Source: Candidatus Binatus soli (GTDB taxonomy: Bacteria > Desulfobacterota > Binatia > Binatales > Binataceae). Taken from it: DNA of 64,000 nucleotides. Made by a program: the position numbers and the translations under genes. The notes beneath the pieces were generated by a model, which saw only the letters and a list, made by a program, of their open reading frames with translations, was not told the DNA's origin and made no database searches. This document shows, piece by piece, positions 33,788 to 45,218 of the stretch; the first letter of the stretch is position 1; every line of letters starts with the position of its first letter. The stretch is taken from assembly GCA_002479255.1 (NCBI GenBank), contig DLMJ01000021.1, positions 1 through 64,000 of the forward strand. The letters are read 5' to 3'.

Positions 33788-33913
33788 ATCACGCCACCGG
33801 CGCGGGCTGGCGGGCCGCATTCGGTTCGTACGAAAACTTAAGCTTGTCGCCGTCGAGATCCGCCGTCGCCTTCCCGCCCTTCGTCAGCTGGCCGAACAGC
33901 ACCTCGTCCGCGA
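33788..33913 (-). pseudogene. Duplicated clpA 3' end
   Basis: 126 bases matching the true clpA 3' end at 34230-34355 with eight differences (about 94% identity). The reading frame is still open and ends with the same stop, encoding DEVLFGQLTKGGKATADLD onward to QPAPVA. Upstream of it the match ends abruptly at 33913. With the intact clpA tail it flanks a single hicB-like gene. The differences, several of them silent, suggest it is not brand-new. Confidence 0.93.
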
Positions 33914-33950
33914 TTCTAGCTTAGACGGCCGGCGCGCGTTAGGGCGCAGT

Positions 33951-34157
33951 TCACTCGCGATCGAAGGGCTCGACTTCAAGCGGTTCTCCGCGCGCGGCCT
34001 TCTCTTCGATAATCAGTTCGATGACCTCGCGGAGATTCTCCCGCAACTCATCCATCGTGGCCCCCTGGCTGTGAGCGCCGCTCAGCCCCGGAACCGTACC
34101 CACGTACAATTTCGCGTCAGGGTCAAATTCGACGTAAGCTGTGAAGGTGCGTTCCAC
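33951..34157 (-). CDS. HicB-family antitoxin, solo
   Basis: A 68-residue protein with the partial RNase-H-like HicB fold: FTAYVEFDPDAKLYVGTVPGL, then GATMDELRENLREVIELIIEE. I chose GTG 34157, which has AGGAGG nine bases upstream, over a GTG at 34175 that lies inside the Shine-Dalgarno. No hicA toxin gene accompanies it, so it may be an orphan antitoxin protecting against a toxin elsewhere. It lies in a 316-base insert between two copies of the clpA 3' end. Confidence 0.85.
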   Translation of the reverse strand: MERTFTAYVEFDPDAKLYVGTVPGLSGAHSQGATMDELRENLREVIELIIEEKAARGEPLEVEPFDRE

Positions 34158-34230
34158 GAGGTTGGTCCTCCTCACCTGTCTGACGCCCAGCTTACACTTT
34201 TCGACTCAGGGCCGCACGCACGGTTGACGA

Positions 34231-36549
<2,319 letters not shown>

Positions 36550-36589
36550 GATGTTGTTATTCGACGGAGGCATCGATGTTACGGCCTGG

Positions 36590-36964
36590 TCACTCCTTTT
36601 CCATGACGCACTTGAGCGGATACTCGGCCTCACGCGCGAGTTCCTCGACGGTATGCGCCTTGGTCTCCGCGACTTCGAATGGATACACGCCCGCCACGCC
36701 CATCCCGTTCTGATGCACGTGGAGCATGATTCGGGTCGCGTCGGCGTGTTGCTTGTGGAATACCGCTTTCAACACTTCGACGACGAACTCCATCGGCGTG
36801 TAATCGTCGTTGAGCAAAATCACCTTGTACAGAGGCGGTTTGGCAGTCTTCGGCTTGGTGCGGGTCTTGCGCTCGGTAGCGATATCGCCGCCGCCGGAGC
36901 GGCCGTCGCCGTCAGCGCCGGTGATTCGCGCCAAAACCATCCGCTTGCGCACGAAATCCACCAT
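36590..36964 (-). CDS. clpS: ClpS adaptor for ClpA
   Basis: A 124-residue N-end-rule adaptor that delivers substrates to ClpAP. After a flexible N-terminus the ClpS core starts YKVILLNDDYTPMEFVVEVL, with the N-degron pocket residues, and continues HVHQNGMGVAGVYPFEVAETK. ATG 36964 has AGAGG five bases upstream; longer readings lack a site. It is directly upstream of clpA, the usual clpS-clpA operon. Confidence 0.96.
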   Translation of the reverse strand: MVDFVRKRMVLARITGADGDGRSGGGDIATERKTRTKPKTAKPPLYKVILLNDDYTPMEFVVEVLKAVFHKQHADATRIMLHVHQNGMGVAGVYPFEVAETKAHTVEELAREAEYPLKCVMEKE

Positions 36965-37121
36965 CGCACCTCTGTCGCGCGGAGCGCCTCGCTCCGTCTG
37001 ACAAATATAATAACAAATTCGAGCATGGGTGGTGAGCATCCGGCAAAAGTCGGTTCGGTTGCGATAAGTCTGATATTTTGACCGTTGTGATTTGCGCAAG
37101 CGATGAGATCGAGACTTTGCC

Positions 37122-38312
37122 ATGAATGATCCCGCGCCCCGACTCGAAGTCGCCATCGTCGAGGGAATCGACAAGATTCCCCGCGCGGCGTGGGACGCCC
37201 TGCTCTCCCCCGACGATTCCCCGTTCGTCGAATGGGATTGGCTGTATGCGATGGAGCACTCCGGATCGGCTGTGCGCAGCACCGGATGGGCCCCGTATCA
37301 TCTCGTGGTTCGAGAGGCGCCCCGAAAACGAATCGTCGCCGCAGCCCCGCTCTACCTCAAGACCCACAGCATGGGCGAGTTCGTCTTCGACCATGGATGG
37401 GCCGACGCGGCCGAGCGCGCCGGCATCCGCTACTTTCCCAAGATTCTGGTCGGGGTGCCGTTCACGCCGCATACGGGACGCCGATTTCTAACCGCGCCGG
37501 GCGTCGATCGAGCCGGCCTCATCAATCTGCTCGGCCTCGCGCTCACCTCCATCTGCGAAGACAACAAGCTGTCGAGTGTGCACGTCAATTTTTGCGAGCC
37601 CGACGAAGCTGCCGCGCTCGCGCCGATCGGATTCATGGAGCGGCTCGGCTATCAGTACCATTGGCATAACGCCGGCTTCGCGACCTTCGACGACTATCTG
37701 AACCGGCTCAAGCACAAGCGGCGCACCGCGGTCCGCCACGAACGCGCAGCGATGGATGAGCAGGGCATCCACATCCGTGTCGTCGCGGGCCAGCAAATTC
37801 CCGATCGGATGTTCCCCGAGATGTATCGAATCTATTGCTCGACGATCGAGAAGCTTTACTGGGGCCGTCGATATCTCACCGAGGAATTTTTCGACCTCAT
37901 CCGCAAATCCTTCAAACGCAATATGGTTTTCATCGGCGCGTACGCGGGCCGCGAACTGATCGCGGGCGCCGTCAACCTGGCCAAGGCGAACGTGATGTAC
38001 GGCCGCTATTGGGGATGCTTCCGCGAGGTCCGCTTCCTGCACTTCAACGTCTGCTACTACGCGGGCATCGAGCATTCCATCCGCAGCGGCATTCAGCGTT
38101 ACGAGCCCGGCGCCGGCGGCGAATACAAATGGCTGCGCGGCTTCGACCCCGCGCTCACCCGCAGCATCCACTACGTCTCCAACCCGGATCTCAGGCGCGC
38201 GATCGCGGGATTCCTCAAGCGCGAGCGTCACGAAGTCGAGCGATGGATCGTCGCCGGCAAGGAGCGCAGCCAACTGAAGCCTCCGCCCCCGTCCGACGCG
38301 GAGATGGAGTAG
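37122..38312 (+). CDS. GNAT-type acyltransferase, COG3146/DUF482 family
   Basis: A 396-residue protein of the FemAB-like group sometimes annotated peptidoglycan biosynthesis or GNAT N-acetyltransferase. Signatures are PFVEWDWLYAMEHSGS, PLYLKTHSMGEFVFDHGWADA, RRTAVRHERAAM and PGAGGEYKWLRGFDP, which are highly typical of this family. The acceptor substrate is unknown. It is divergent from clpS with a 157-base gap. Confidence 0.88.
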   Translation: MNDPAPRLEVAIVEGIDKIPRAAWDALLSPDDSPFVEWDWLYAMEHSGSAVRSTGWAPYHLVVREAPRKRIVAAAPLYLKTHSMGEFVFDHGWADAAERAGIRYFPKILVGVPFTPHTGRRFLTAPGVDRAGLINLLGLALTSICEDNKLSSVHVNFCEPDEAAALAPIGFMERLGYQYHWHNAGFATFDDYLNRLKHKRRTAVRHERAAMDEQGIHIRVVAGQQIPDRMFPEMYRIYCSTIEKLYWGRRYLTEEFFDLIRKSFKRNMVFIGAYAGRELIAGAVNLAKANVMYGRYWGCFREVRFLHFNVCYYAGIEHSIRSGIQRYEPGAGGEYKWLRGFDPALTRSIHYVSNPDLRRAIAGFLKRERHEVERWIVAGKERSQLKPPPPSDAEME

Positions 38313-38333
38313 GTGAAAAACGCGGGCGCGATT

Positions 38334-39662
38334 TCACCCCTTCCTCGGTTCGCCAATCATCGACGCCGGAAGCTCGCGCGTCGCGGTCTCGATAAACTTC
38401 GTGTCCGCGATCTCTTGTTTGCTCGCGACGCCGAGTTCCCGGAACTTACGCGCGGTGACCAGAACTCGCGACTCCAGCGAGTTCAGCGTGCGGTTGTATT
38501 CGCGCAACGCCCTGTCCAACGCTCCGCCCATGTCGGCGAAGTACCCTGCCATCGTCGCGATTCGCTCATGCAGCTCCTGCCCGAGCGCGCTGATGCGCTC
38601 GGCATTCTCGGCGAGCCGCTCCTGGCGCCACCCGTAGGCGACCGCGCGCAGCACGGCGATCAGCGTCGTCGGCGAGGCGAGCACGACCTTCTTCGCGGCA
38701 GCGTCCTCGATTAACGCGGGGTCCTGTTGCAGCGCGGCGCTGAAGAACATCTCGCCCGGCAGAAACAGAACGACGAATTCCGGCGTCGGTTTCAGCGCGT
38801 CCTGGTACGATTTCGAGCTAAGCTGCTCGACGTGCTTGCGGATCTGTGATGCGTGCTCCTTGAGCTTAATCCTGCGCGCCGCGTCGTCCGCCACCTCCAG
38901 TGCCTCCAAGTAAGCCTTCAGCGGTGCCTTCGAATCGACCACCACATTCTTTCCACCGGGCAAGCGCACAACCATGTCGGGCCGCAGCCACCCGTCATCG
39001 GTCGTGACGCTTTCCTGCTCAAAGAAGTCGCAATGGTCGGTCATTCCGGCGATCTCCACCACGTTGCGAAGCTGAACTTCGCCCCACCGGCCTCGGACCA
39101 CAGGCGTTTTGAGCGCGTCGACCAGCCTGCCGGTCTGTGCGCCGAGCGATTCAAGCTGAGACTTGAGGTTCCCCTGCGATTCGCGCCGGTCGTTCTCGAT
39201 TCTGCGCAGTTCGCCGTCGAGCTTGGTCAGCGACTCCCGTGCCGGCTTGACCAGTTCATCGATCGACTTTTGCCGCGCTTCGAAATCCTTCCCCGCCGTT
39301 TCGCGCTCGGCGCGGAACTTCTCGTCGGCGCGCTTGATAAAGTCGTCCGATGTGGTGCGCAGCGCATCGGCCGCAAGCAACTTGAACGTGTCAGTCAGTC
39401 TCTTTTCCGCGTCATCGAGCAGCGTGCGTTCCTGCTCGATTCTCTCTTTTGCGTTCCTGAGCTCCGTGTCTGCTGTGACTTTTCCTGACTGCGCTATCGC
39501 CAGTTTGTCGCGCAGTTCGCCAAGAGCCCTCGCAAGTTCTTCGCGCTGGGCGCGTTCCTGCGCCGCCGTTGCGATCGCGCCGGCGGCGTTTGCGCGCGCA
39601 AAGAGCCATCCGATCAGCGCTCCGAGCGCCACGCCGGCAATCAATGCAACAATCAATTCCAC
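38334..39662 (-). CDS. rmuC: DNA recombination protein RmuC
   Basis: A 442-residue inner-membrane-anchored protein of the PD-(D/E)xK-like RmuC family, which limits inversions at short inverted repeats. An N-terminal helix (IVALIAGVALGALIGWLFA) is followed by a long coiled coil at about 30-190. The conserved core is GRWGEVQLRNVVEIAGM, LPGGKNVVVDSKAPL and FLPGEMFFSAALQQDP. Convergent with the DUF482 gene, divergent from the second ArsA-like ATPase. Confidence 0.94.
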   Translation of the reverse strand: MELIVALIAGVALGALIGWLFARANAAGAIATAAQERAQREELARALGELRDKLAIAQSGKVTADTELRNAKERIEQERTLLDDAEKRLTDTFKLLAADALRTTSDDFIKRADEKFRAERETAGKDFEARQKSIDELVKPARESLTKLDGELRRIENDRRESQGNLKSQLESLGAQTGRLVDALKTPVVRGRWGEVQLRNVVEIAGMTDHCDFFEQESVTTDDGWLRPDMVVRLPGGKNVVVDSKAPLKAYLEALEVADDAARRIKLKEHASQIRKHVEQLSSKSYQDALKPTPEFVVLFLPGEMFFSAALQQDPALIEDAAAKKVVLASPTTLIAVLRAVAYGWRQERLAENAERISALGQELHERIATMAGYFADMGGALDRALREYNRTLNSLESRVLVTARKFRELGVASKQEIADTKFIETATRELPASMIGEPRKG

Positions 39663-39810
39663 CCCTGATTCCCCGCCAGGATTCTATTCCCCATTCGTCA
39701 GACCGTCTAATCGACTATCCGCACTTTTACACCGCCCCGATGACAACCCTTGTCCTGCGATGCGCCCCTTCGCCGCGCCTGCTATCGTGACCCTAAAATG
39801 GAGTTGCTGC

Positions 39811-41067
39811 TTGAAAGACCTGCTGACCAAAGGCTCGATCCCGATTCTGCTCGGCACCGGCGGCGTCGGTAAGACCACTATCGCCGCCGCGCTCGGACTC
39901 GCGGGCGCATCTGCCGATCTCAACACCGCGGTGATAACCGTCGATCCTTCCGAGCGCCTGCGTGACGCGCTCGGCCTAGCGCACCTCGGCGGCCAGCCGA
40001 CCCGAATCGGCGGCCGGCAGCTTGCCGCGGCCGGACTTGACCGCCAGCTTCGGCTCTCCGCGATGATGCTCGACGTGACAGGCGCCTGGGACGCCATCGT
40101 CGAGCGCCTTATCGCCGACCCGGCGACGCGCCGCAGGATTTTCGACAATCCATTCTACCGAAGCCTGACCGCCGAGTTCGCCGGCTCCGAAGCCTTCGCC
40201 GCGCTCCAGCAACTTTATGATCTTCATCAGACCGGCGCCTTCGAGCTCGAAGTCGTGGACACTCCCCCCGCATCGCACTCCTTCGAGTTCCTGCAGACAC
40301 CCGCGCGGCTGATTCGCCTGCTCGATTCGCGGACTGCGCGATGGCTCTTTACGCCGTCGCTCTCTGCCGGGCGGATTGCGATGAAAGTCGCGAGCAAGGC
40401 GGCGAGATTTGTCGTGCGTGAGCTCGAGCGCTTTGTCGGCGCCAACGTGCTTTCGACCATCACGGATTTCTTCGCAGCCGCCGCCGAGAGCATGGACGCA
40501 ATTGTCGACCGCCTGCACAAGACCGAAGCGCTGCTGCATTCGCCTGCCGTCCGGTTCGTGATGGTGACGACGACGGAACCCGATCGCATCCGCCAGGCGC
40601 GCGAGCTGCTCGGCCAGATGGACTCCGAGGGACTCAAGCTCGCCGCGATAGTGATCAATCGGTTCCTCGATGAGCGCACCTGGTCGGCCGTCGCGGATTC
40701 TGCCGAGCGTCCGTTGAGTCATCTCGCGGAAATTTCGGAATTGAGATCGTCGCTCACGAGAGGCGATGGGGATGCGGACGGATTCGGGCGGCTGATCCAT
40801 CACTTCGAGGAGTATCGCGACCGGACCCTCGACGAGATCGAGCGCGTCGCCGCCTTCGCGCGCGAACTTCCGCCCGGCGTCAAGCTCGCGATAGCGCCCG
40901 AAATCGAAGCCGGCGTGCGCGACCTGGCCGCACTCTGGCGAATCTCCCGCTACGTGACCTCAGGCACCGCGATTCTGAAGCCGCTCGAGGCGGCTGCATC
41001 GCGACTGCGCGCCCGCCCGCGCCCGCATCAAGGCGACGGTTCCCCTTCGCTCAAGGGAAGCAGTTAG
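39811..41067 (+). CDS. ArsA/GET3-family ATPase, paralogue 2
   Basis: A 418-residue SIMIBI ATPase with Walker A LLGTGGVGKTTIAAAL, switch I AVITVDPSERLRDALGL and switch II LEVVDTPPASHSFEFL. TTG 39811 is chosen because GGAG lies seven bases upstream and the protein then begins KDLLTKGSIPIL; ATG 39760 is the alternative. It is longer than the paralogue at 20509. No arsenic genes are near. Paired bacterial GET3-like ATPases are known but their role is unsettled. Confidence 0.85.
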   Translation: MKDLLTKGSIPILLGTGGVGKTTIAAALGLAGASADLNTAVITVDPSERLRDALGLAHLGGQPTRIGGRQLAAAGLDRQLRLSAMMLDVTGAWDAIVERLIADPATRRRIFDNPFYRSLTAEFAGSEAFAALQQLYDLHQTGAFELEVVDTPPASHSFEFLQTPARLIRLLDSRTARWLFTPSLSAGRIAMKVASKAARFVVRELERFVGANVLSTITDFFAAAAESMDAIVDRLHKTEALLHSPAVRFVMVTTTEPDRIRQARELLGQMDSEGLKLAAIVINRFLDERTWSAVADSAERPLSHLAEISELRSSLTRGDGDADGFGRLIHHFEEYRDRTLDEIERVAAFARELPPGVKLAIAPEIEAGVRDLAALWRISRYVTSGTAILKPLEAAASRLRARPRPHQGDGSPSLKGSS

Positions 41068-41198
41068 GTTTCCCTCCCCGCGATTGTTCCGGTGCCCCAC
41101 GCAGGCGCGCGCCAGGAGAGAGGATGCATTCGACAAGGCCGGCTGTTCTGCGCCAGCTGTTCCGCCGATTCCGGCACCCTGCACGACGCCGGCACATT

Positions 41199-41232
41199 GC
41201 ACGTTCATTGAAAAAGCACGTTCACTGAAAAA
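41199..41232. repeat. 17-bp tandem duplication
   Basis: gcacgttcattgaaaaa followed directly by gcacgttcactgaaaaa, one difference. Lies just past the rnpB 3' end; on the minus strand it provides T-rich tracts that may aid termination of rnpB. Confidence 0.85.
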
Positions 41233-41235
41233 ACC

Positions 41236-41575
<340 letters not shown>

Positions 41576-41754
41576 CCCGATTAGACTAGCATCTTTTCGA
41601 TTCCCACTCCCCCTTGGGATCTTTGCGTAGCTGACGCCGGCTGCTCTTATTTTGTGTCATCATCCCGAGCGGTGCCTGCGGACCCGAGTCCTTCTTCTGA
41701 ATTGCCGGTTGAGAAACCTAACTCTCCTTCAACAAGGTGACAGAAGAGCGCCGG

Positions 41755-42063
41755 TCATTTGTCTGCGGCCTTATGCAGGTACGTCTCGGGGTGCGCGATG
41801 AACGAGTCGCGCTCCTCCTTGTCGCAGAAGTAATAACGCTTCCCCGCGTACTCGGCGGCGGGCGTGTCGCTCTTCACATGAAGCTTCATTCCGCAGGCGG
41901 CGCACTTGGTGGTCGTGCCGACATCCGCCGCGGGCGGCGAAGCAAGTACCTTGGCTATCGCGGGTGAGTCGGCGCACCACGCCGGCGTGGAGAGCGGCGC
42001 GATCGCGAGAATCGAAAGCGCGAACAGGATCGCGAGCATGATCGGGAAATTTGAACGTGTCAT
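41755..42063 (-). CDS. Exported YHS-domain protein
   Basis: A 102-residue protein with a signal peptide (IMLAILFALSILAIAPLS, probable cleavage near AWCA-D). The mature part is a YHS domain, TTKCAACGMKLHVKSDTPAA then YAGKRYYFCDKEERDSFIA, with two metal-binding Cys in CAAC and one in YFC. YHS domains occur in metal transporters and hydroxylases and bind heavy metals. Probably a periplasmic metal-binding protein; partner unknown. Confidence 0.85.
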   Translation of the reverse strand: MTRSNFPIMLAILFALSILAIAPLSTPAWCADSPAIAKVLASPPAADVGTTTKCAACGMKLHVKSDTPAAEYAGKRYYFCDKEERDSFIAHPETYLHKAADK

Positions 42064-42290
42064 TTTTGCCCTCGGATTGGCCTTTTATCTAAACGCGCTA
42101 TAACTTTTTCGTTCTTACAGCATCGCGGATCAGTTTGGCAAACGAGATAACACTGTCGGTCCGAAGTCCGCATCCCGCGGCGGCGCCGATTCTTTTGCTT
42201 TAATCACACAGGAAGTCCGAAACCCAGTTTGAGTTTCAGGAGGGTGGATGGTCCCGCGCCCATGGCGATCGCCCCTGCTATAATCGCTCG

Positions 42291-43376
42291 ATGCCCGATC
42301 TCGACGTAATCGTCGCCCCTGCGCTGGCTCCCGATGATCTCATCGGTCTCGAGCTCCACTTTCTCGACGCTATCGCCACGCGCCAGACAGCGCCGGTCCT
42401 GCTCATCTACGCGTCGCCGGGCCGTTCCATCTCGATCGGCCGCTATCATGCATTTGGCGGAGCGCCCGAGCGCGACGGAATCAACGTGATACGGCGTCTG
42501 ACCGGTGGTCGCGTCGTCGGCGCGGGCAATGGATGGCTCGGGCTTGCGCTCATTCTTCCGACTCGCACCGCACTGCTGAAAGAGGACACCGCGCCAGCGA
42601 AAAAACTGAATAACCTGAAACCCGAGCAGATCATGAATCGCTACGCTCGTGGCCTCCTGACCGGGATGCGCGCGCTTGGAATCGATTGTTTCTACCCCGG
42701 CCGCGACGCGATAACCGTCGAGCAGCGCGAGATTGCCATGTGCACTTTCGAGACTGACGCTTCGGGCGCGATGCTTTTCGAGGCGGCGATTGCGCACAAT
42801 CGCGGAATGGAAGAACTCGTCCACGATTTGGAACGCATCGACCCCGACGGCGCGCTTTCATGCCGCATGTATGACGCTGCGTCCGCCACCAAGGTGGTGC
42901 GCGAGCTTGCTCGCGACGTCTCTTTCGACGAGCTCGCCGGCGCGATCGCGTCCGGCTACCGGAGTTCGCTCGGCCCGACTCGACGCCGCGAGTTGACCGC
43001 GATCGAATCTGCCCAGGCGGATCACCGCGGGCAACGAGGCGGGCTTGACATCTCAAACTGGATACACCCACCCGTCGCGGGAGCATCGCCGACGCTCAGG
43101 AATCGAATTGCATCGCAACTCGGCGCCATCGAGGCTGCCGTCGTGCTCAAAGCCGACGGCGCCATCGAGGCAGTGCGGCTGAGCGGGGATTTCATCGCCA
43201 ATTCGCCGGCTGTCGCCGAACTCGAAAGCGAACTTTGCGGCCGCCCGCTCGACCTGGCATCGGTTTCGCACGCAGTCGCGAAGACATTTGGCGACAACGA
43301 AAACAACAACAGCAATTTCTTTCTCGGCGCGGGCGAACTGTCCAATCTCGTGCGCCTTATCGCGGGTGTAAATTGA
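42291..43376 (+). CDS. Lipoate-protein ligase/octanoyltransferase-family protein
   Basis: A 361-residue protein with a BPL/LPL catalytic domain: ISIGRYHAFGGAPERDGINV, RRLTGGRVVGAGNGWLGLAL (the RRxTGGG ligand loop) and GRDAITVEQREIAM. In LplA the last segment carries the catalytic Lys (RKIAG-like); here Glu occupies that site, while a Cys (AMCTFE) follows two residues on, so it may use a transferase mechanism or another substrate. A C-terminal region of about 100 residues is unassigned. Start ATG 42291 after a TATAAT-like tract. No lipoylated-enzyme genes are nearby. Confidence 0.75.
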   Translation: MPDLDVIVAPALAPDDLIGLELHFLDAIATRQTAPVLLIYASPGRSISIGRYHAFGGAPERDGINVIRRLTGGRVVGAGNGWLGLALILPTRTALLKEDTAPAKKLNNLKPEQIMNRYARGLLTGMRALGIDCFYPGRDAITVEQREIAMCTFETDASGAMLFEAAIAHNRGMEELVHDLERIDPDGALSCRMYDAASATKVVRELARDVSFDELAGAIASGYRSSLGPTRRRELTAIESAQADHRGQRGGLDISNWIHPPVAGASPTLRNRIASQLGAIEAAVVLKADGAIEAVRLSGDFIANSPAVAELESELCGRPLDLASVSHAVAKTFGDNENNNSNFFLGAGELSNLVRLIAGVN

Positions 43377-43380
43377 AAGG

Positions 43381-43403
43381 CAGGGGTGACCCCTGCACCC
43401 AAT
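43381..43403 (+). repeat. Dispersed palindromic repeat, copy 2
   Basis: caggggtgacccctg is a perfect seven-base inverted repeat with a one-base centre, followed by cacccaat, which reaches the start codon of the HEAT-PPOX gene. Matches 1366-1388 on the other strand at 21 of 23 bases. Confidence 0.65.
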
Positions 43404-44682
43404 GTTAAAACAAACCGACACAGCCCTAGTCGGGAAACTGATGCGGGAACTTGGCGACGCGCGCAAAACCGTTCAACGCCGGGCGATCGATGAACTCGTA
43501 GCAATTGCCGGGTCAGGCAACCCAGTCGTCACTGAAAAGCTTCGCGAGGCAATCGCAAGCGCCAATCGCCGCGTGCGATGGGCTGGCGCGTTCGCGCTGG
43601 GCCAAATCGGCGCAGGCGCGTTTGCGATGGAGTGCGCGGACGCGCTGTGGGAGGCGATGTCCGACGACGACGGCGATGTCAGGTGGGCGGCGACCGACCT
43701 GATGGTCCGCCTCGGACGCGAAAATCTCCAGCAAATTCGCGCGCGCCTGCTCAAATTCGCTGCCGATCCCGACACCGACCGCAACGCGCGCAAGATGGCG
43801 CTCTACTGCATCCGCGACCTCCGTATCGCCGGCCCTGAACTGTTCGCCGTCGTCGAGCGCGCCGTGCACGACTCGAATGTTCACGTGCGGCTGGCGGCGT
43901 TGGCAGTGCTGTCGCGGATGCGCGATGCGCCGGAAGCGGCGGCGAGAATCATGCTCGGATGCCTCAAATCCGATCCGGATGCGGGCGTGCGCCGCGCCGC
44001 AGCCTCGGCGCTCGGCAATATTCAAAGCCCAACCGAGGACGCCATGACCGCGCTCGCGTCCGCGGCGGCCGACCGCTCCGACGAGTCGCTCGCGCGTGCC
44101 GCGCGCGGCGCGCTCGACCGTCTGGAAAAAGATCGGCAAGAAAGCGCGGCTGGAGAAACGGTGATGGCAACGAAAGCGAAACGCACCGCGGCAAATGTTC
44201 CGGCCGCTCCACTTAACGATATGGTCGCTCGGCTTGCCGATCCGCGCGTGCAGCAGTTTGTCGCCGGCGCCCGCGTCGCCCATCTGGCGACCGCCGACGG
44301 CGTCGGCGCTCCGCACAACGTCCCGCTCTGCTACTGGTTCGACGGCGAGCGCATCTACTTCGCGATCGACGAGAAACCCAAGCGTCAAACCGGTTTGGCG
44401 CTCAAGCGAATGCGCAATATCGCGGAAAATCCGCGCGTCGCCATTGTGATCGATCACTATGAAGAAGATTGGTCGCAACTCGCGTACGTGCTGATTCGTG
44501 GAAATGCCCGCGTGGTCGAAGACGCCGAAGAATACCTCCTCGCGATACGTCATCTGCGCGACAAATATCTGCAGTACCGCGCGATGAGTCTGACGCCCGA
44601 GAAAAATCCAATCGTCAAGGTCGAACCGGTCAGCGTGCACGTGTGGGGTGCGCGATTTGAACCCAAGCCGGGTATCACTTAA
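43402..44682 (+). CDS. HEAT-repeat / PPOX (F420-type) fusion protein
   Basis: A 426-residue two-part protein. Residues about 10-245 are HEAT-like helical repeats (RRVRWAGAFALGQIG, VRWAATDLMVRLG, VRRAAASALGNI). Residues about 270-426 form a split-barrel pyridoxamine-phosphate-oxidase-like domain (HLATADGVGAPHNVPLCYWF, MRNIAENPRVAIVIDHYEEDW), closest in motif to the TIGR03668 probable F420-dependent group. An internal ATG at 44163 with GGAG eight bases upstream could also give the PPOX domain alone. The function of the fusion is unknown; it is bracketed by two copies of the CAGGGGT palindrome. Confidence 0.8.
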   Translation: MLKQTDTALVGKLMRELGDARKTVQRRAIDELVAIAGSGNPVVTEKLREAIASANRRVRWAGAFALGQIGAGAFAMECADALWEAMSDDDGDVRWAATDLMVRLGRENLQQIRARLLKFAADPDTDRNARKMALYCIRDLRIAGPELFAVVERAVHDSNVHVRLAALAVLSRMRDAPEAAARIMLGCLKSDPDAGVRRAAASALGNIQSPTEDAMTALASAAADRSDESLARAARGALDRLEKDRQESAAGETVMATKAKRTAANVPAAPLNDMVARLADPRVQQFVAGARVAHLATADGVGAPHNVPLCYWFDGERIYFAIDEKPKRQTGLALKRMRNIAENPRVAIVIDHYEEDWSQLAYVLIRGNARVVEDAEEYLLAIRHLRDKYLQYRAMSLTPEKNPIVKVEPVSVHVWGARFEPKPGIT

Positions 44683-44719
44683 TTGAATGCGAAACCCACC
44701 GTGGGTTCCGCACCCCCTT

Positions 44720-44738
44720 GGGCAGGGGTAACCCCTTG
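44720..44738 (+). repeat. Dispersed palindromic repeat, copy 3
   Basis: gggcaggggtaaccccttg, a diverged copy of the CAGGGGT-N-ACCCCTG palindrome, about 40 bases after the HEAT-PPOX stop. A separate short inverted repeat aacccac/gtgggtt at about 44694-44708 lies between and could be that gene's terminator. The rest of the 44683-44947 gap shows nothing recognisable. Confidence 0.5.
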
Positions 44739-44947
44739 TATCTTGCGGTCAGGGTCGCAAGATGGATTCAAACCTGGGCGCGGCAGACCGATAACCCCTG
44801 GGTCCGCAACGAGCGAGACCGCGGTGCATCTTGCCGTCCGCCCCAGCGTAGGAAGCCCACCACTTGCCGGAGGCTTGCGGCCACTCCATTACTCCTCGAT
44901 CCTTTCCGCCTTTGCGCGCCATTGGAGCCTCCTAAATCAGTGCCCAC

Positions 44948-45208
44948 TCAACTCCAGGACCACTTCAAGAACTCCCACAACCCCGACCTCGACAACCACA
45001 GAACCCGCAATAACCATACGAGCAGTCCGAGCGACATCAGGGCCACGAGCACTGCTCCAATCTCGTAAACGAACCAGGCGACGTTCAAAGCCCGCTCGCT
45101 TGAAAGCCGCAATCCGCATCGCGAACAGAAGCGCGAACGCAGCGATCGCCTCTCAGCGCCACAGCGCGGACAGCTTGTGAATGCGGCACCGATCGGATTC
45201 GTTGCCAT
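44948..45208 (-). CDS. Small zinc-ribbon membrane protein
   Basis: An 86-residue protein with a two-CxxC zinc ribbon near the N-terminus (SCPRCGAERRSLRSRFCSRCG) and one C-terminal membrane helix (IGAVLVALMSLGLLVWLL). AGGTGA precedes ATG 45208 by five bases. It begins ten bases after the next zinc-ribbon gene, so the pair is co-transcribed. Role unknown; likely a membrane-tethered adaptor. Confidence 0.7.
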   Translation of the reverse strand: MATNPIGAAFTSCPRCGAERRSLRSRFCSRCGLRLSSERALNVAWFVYEIGAVLVALMSLGLLVWLLRVLWLSRSGLWEFLKWSWS

Positions 45209-45218
45209 CGCGATCACC

